A stretch of DNA of 22,468 nt, taken from assembly GCA_039820405.1 (NCBI GenBank), contig JBCBQC010000103.1, positions 1-22,468 of the forward strand, in the 5' to 3' direction. A program made the position numbers and the translations under genes. Of this stretch, positions 22,213 through 22,468 are shown in pieces; position 1 is the first letter of the stretch, and each line of letters opens with the position of its first letter. The DNA is from CALLVY01 sp937899855. GTDB taxonomy: Bacteria; Bacteroidota; Bacteroidia; Chitinophagales; Saprospiraceae. Below the pieces are notes generated by a model that made no database searches, was not told where the DNA came from, and was given only the letters and a program-made list of their open reading frames with translations.

Positions 22213-22468
22213 TTTAGTGGTGATTAAAGACTTGGCTACACGTACTGTCCCGTAGGGCATTACGCATACATTTTGTCAGGTACTTTTATTCTTATTCAAT
22301 TGCTCTGAGTTTAAAAACTATTGATGCACATCGTAGCGTGTAGGATGCTGAGTCCACTTGGATTTCTTCACCGCGACATTTGTCAATATAGTAGAAGCCA
22401 TCTCAAAATGTTTTTGTTGGCGAGGGAGCGGTCATTTGTGTCCCAACGAGGCGCCAAAACGGAGCATA
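22213..22468. other. AT-rich right edge with short open frames
   Basis: No complete gene is supported in these 256 bases. On the minus strand one frame is open from the window edge to a TGA at 22403-22405 (21 residues, YAPFWRLVGTQMTAPSPTKT plus F) and could be the end of a gene lying outside. A second short frame runs from ATG 22399-22401 to TAG 22318-22320 (27 residues, MASTILTNVAVKKSKWTQHP onward). The sequence gaagccatctcaaaatg at 22394-22410 has the look of an insertion-sequence end, but without the other end this cannot be shown. Confidence 0.3.

Overview
The window looks like a chromosomal segment of a Bacteroidota bacterium, probably of the Lewinella/Saprospiria kind. The main evidence is a secreted protein with a type IX secretion (T9SS) C-terminal sorting domain, several lipoproteins and signal peptides of Bacteroidota style, a SUMF1-type secreted protein, and starts that lack clear Shine-Dalgarno sequences. 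The lineage is an inference. Base composition is GC-rich for the phylum, except at the right edge. Eighteen of the nineteen confident genes lie on the minus strand. No rRNA, tRNA, CRISPR array, complete insertion sequence or phage module was seen.

Right to left, in the direction of transcription, the layout is as follows. (a) 22468-19143: an AT-richer edge, a three-pass membrane protein whose stop overlaps the next start (ATGA), and three small exported proteins built of YD/YwqK-like beta repeats, with a gap of about 313 bp between the first and second. (b) 19092-15931: an STM3941-family membrane protein, a 533-residue all-helical protein of unknown role, and a 295-residue lipoprotein. (c) 15725-10308: a two-gene secreted carbohydrate-active unit, made of a DUF4874/DUF4832 protein with a T9SS tail followed by a GH38-type alpha-mannosidase homologue. 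(d) 10079-5875: a four-pass membrane protein, a lipocalin-like lipoprotein, a PhzF-family isomerase, a SUMF1-domain secreted protein and an AHSA1/SRPBCC protein. (e) 5401-5871: the only plus-strand gene, a small four-pass membrane protein. It is divergent from (f) and convergent with (d), with a 3 bp gap. (f) 5291-1: a DUF2459 protein, a propionyl-CoA synthetase (PrpE/ACSS3 type), three unknown genes, a possible 25-residue ORF, and an SH3-domain lipoprotein whose frame is cut by a TAG stop but continues protein-like to the window edge.

Most of the window is ordinary housekeeping or accessory Bacteroidota content. No complete new defence or mobile system can be argued from it. The parts most worth a second look are the in-frame stop in the SH3 lipoprotein, the GH38 plus DUF4874/DUF4832 pair without SusC/SusD, the SUMF1 protein lacking the formylglycine-enzyme cysteine pair, the cluster of exported beta-repeat proteins, and the compositionally distinct right edge.
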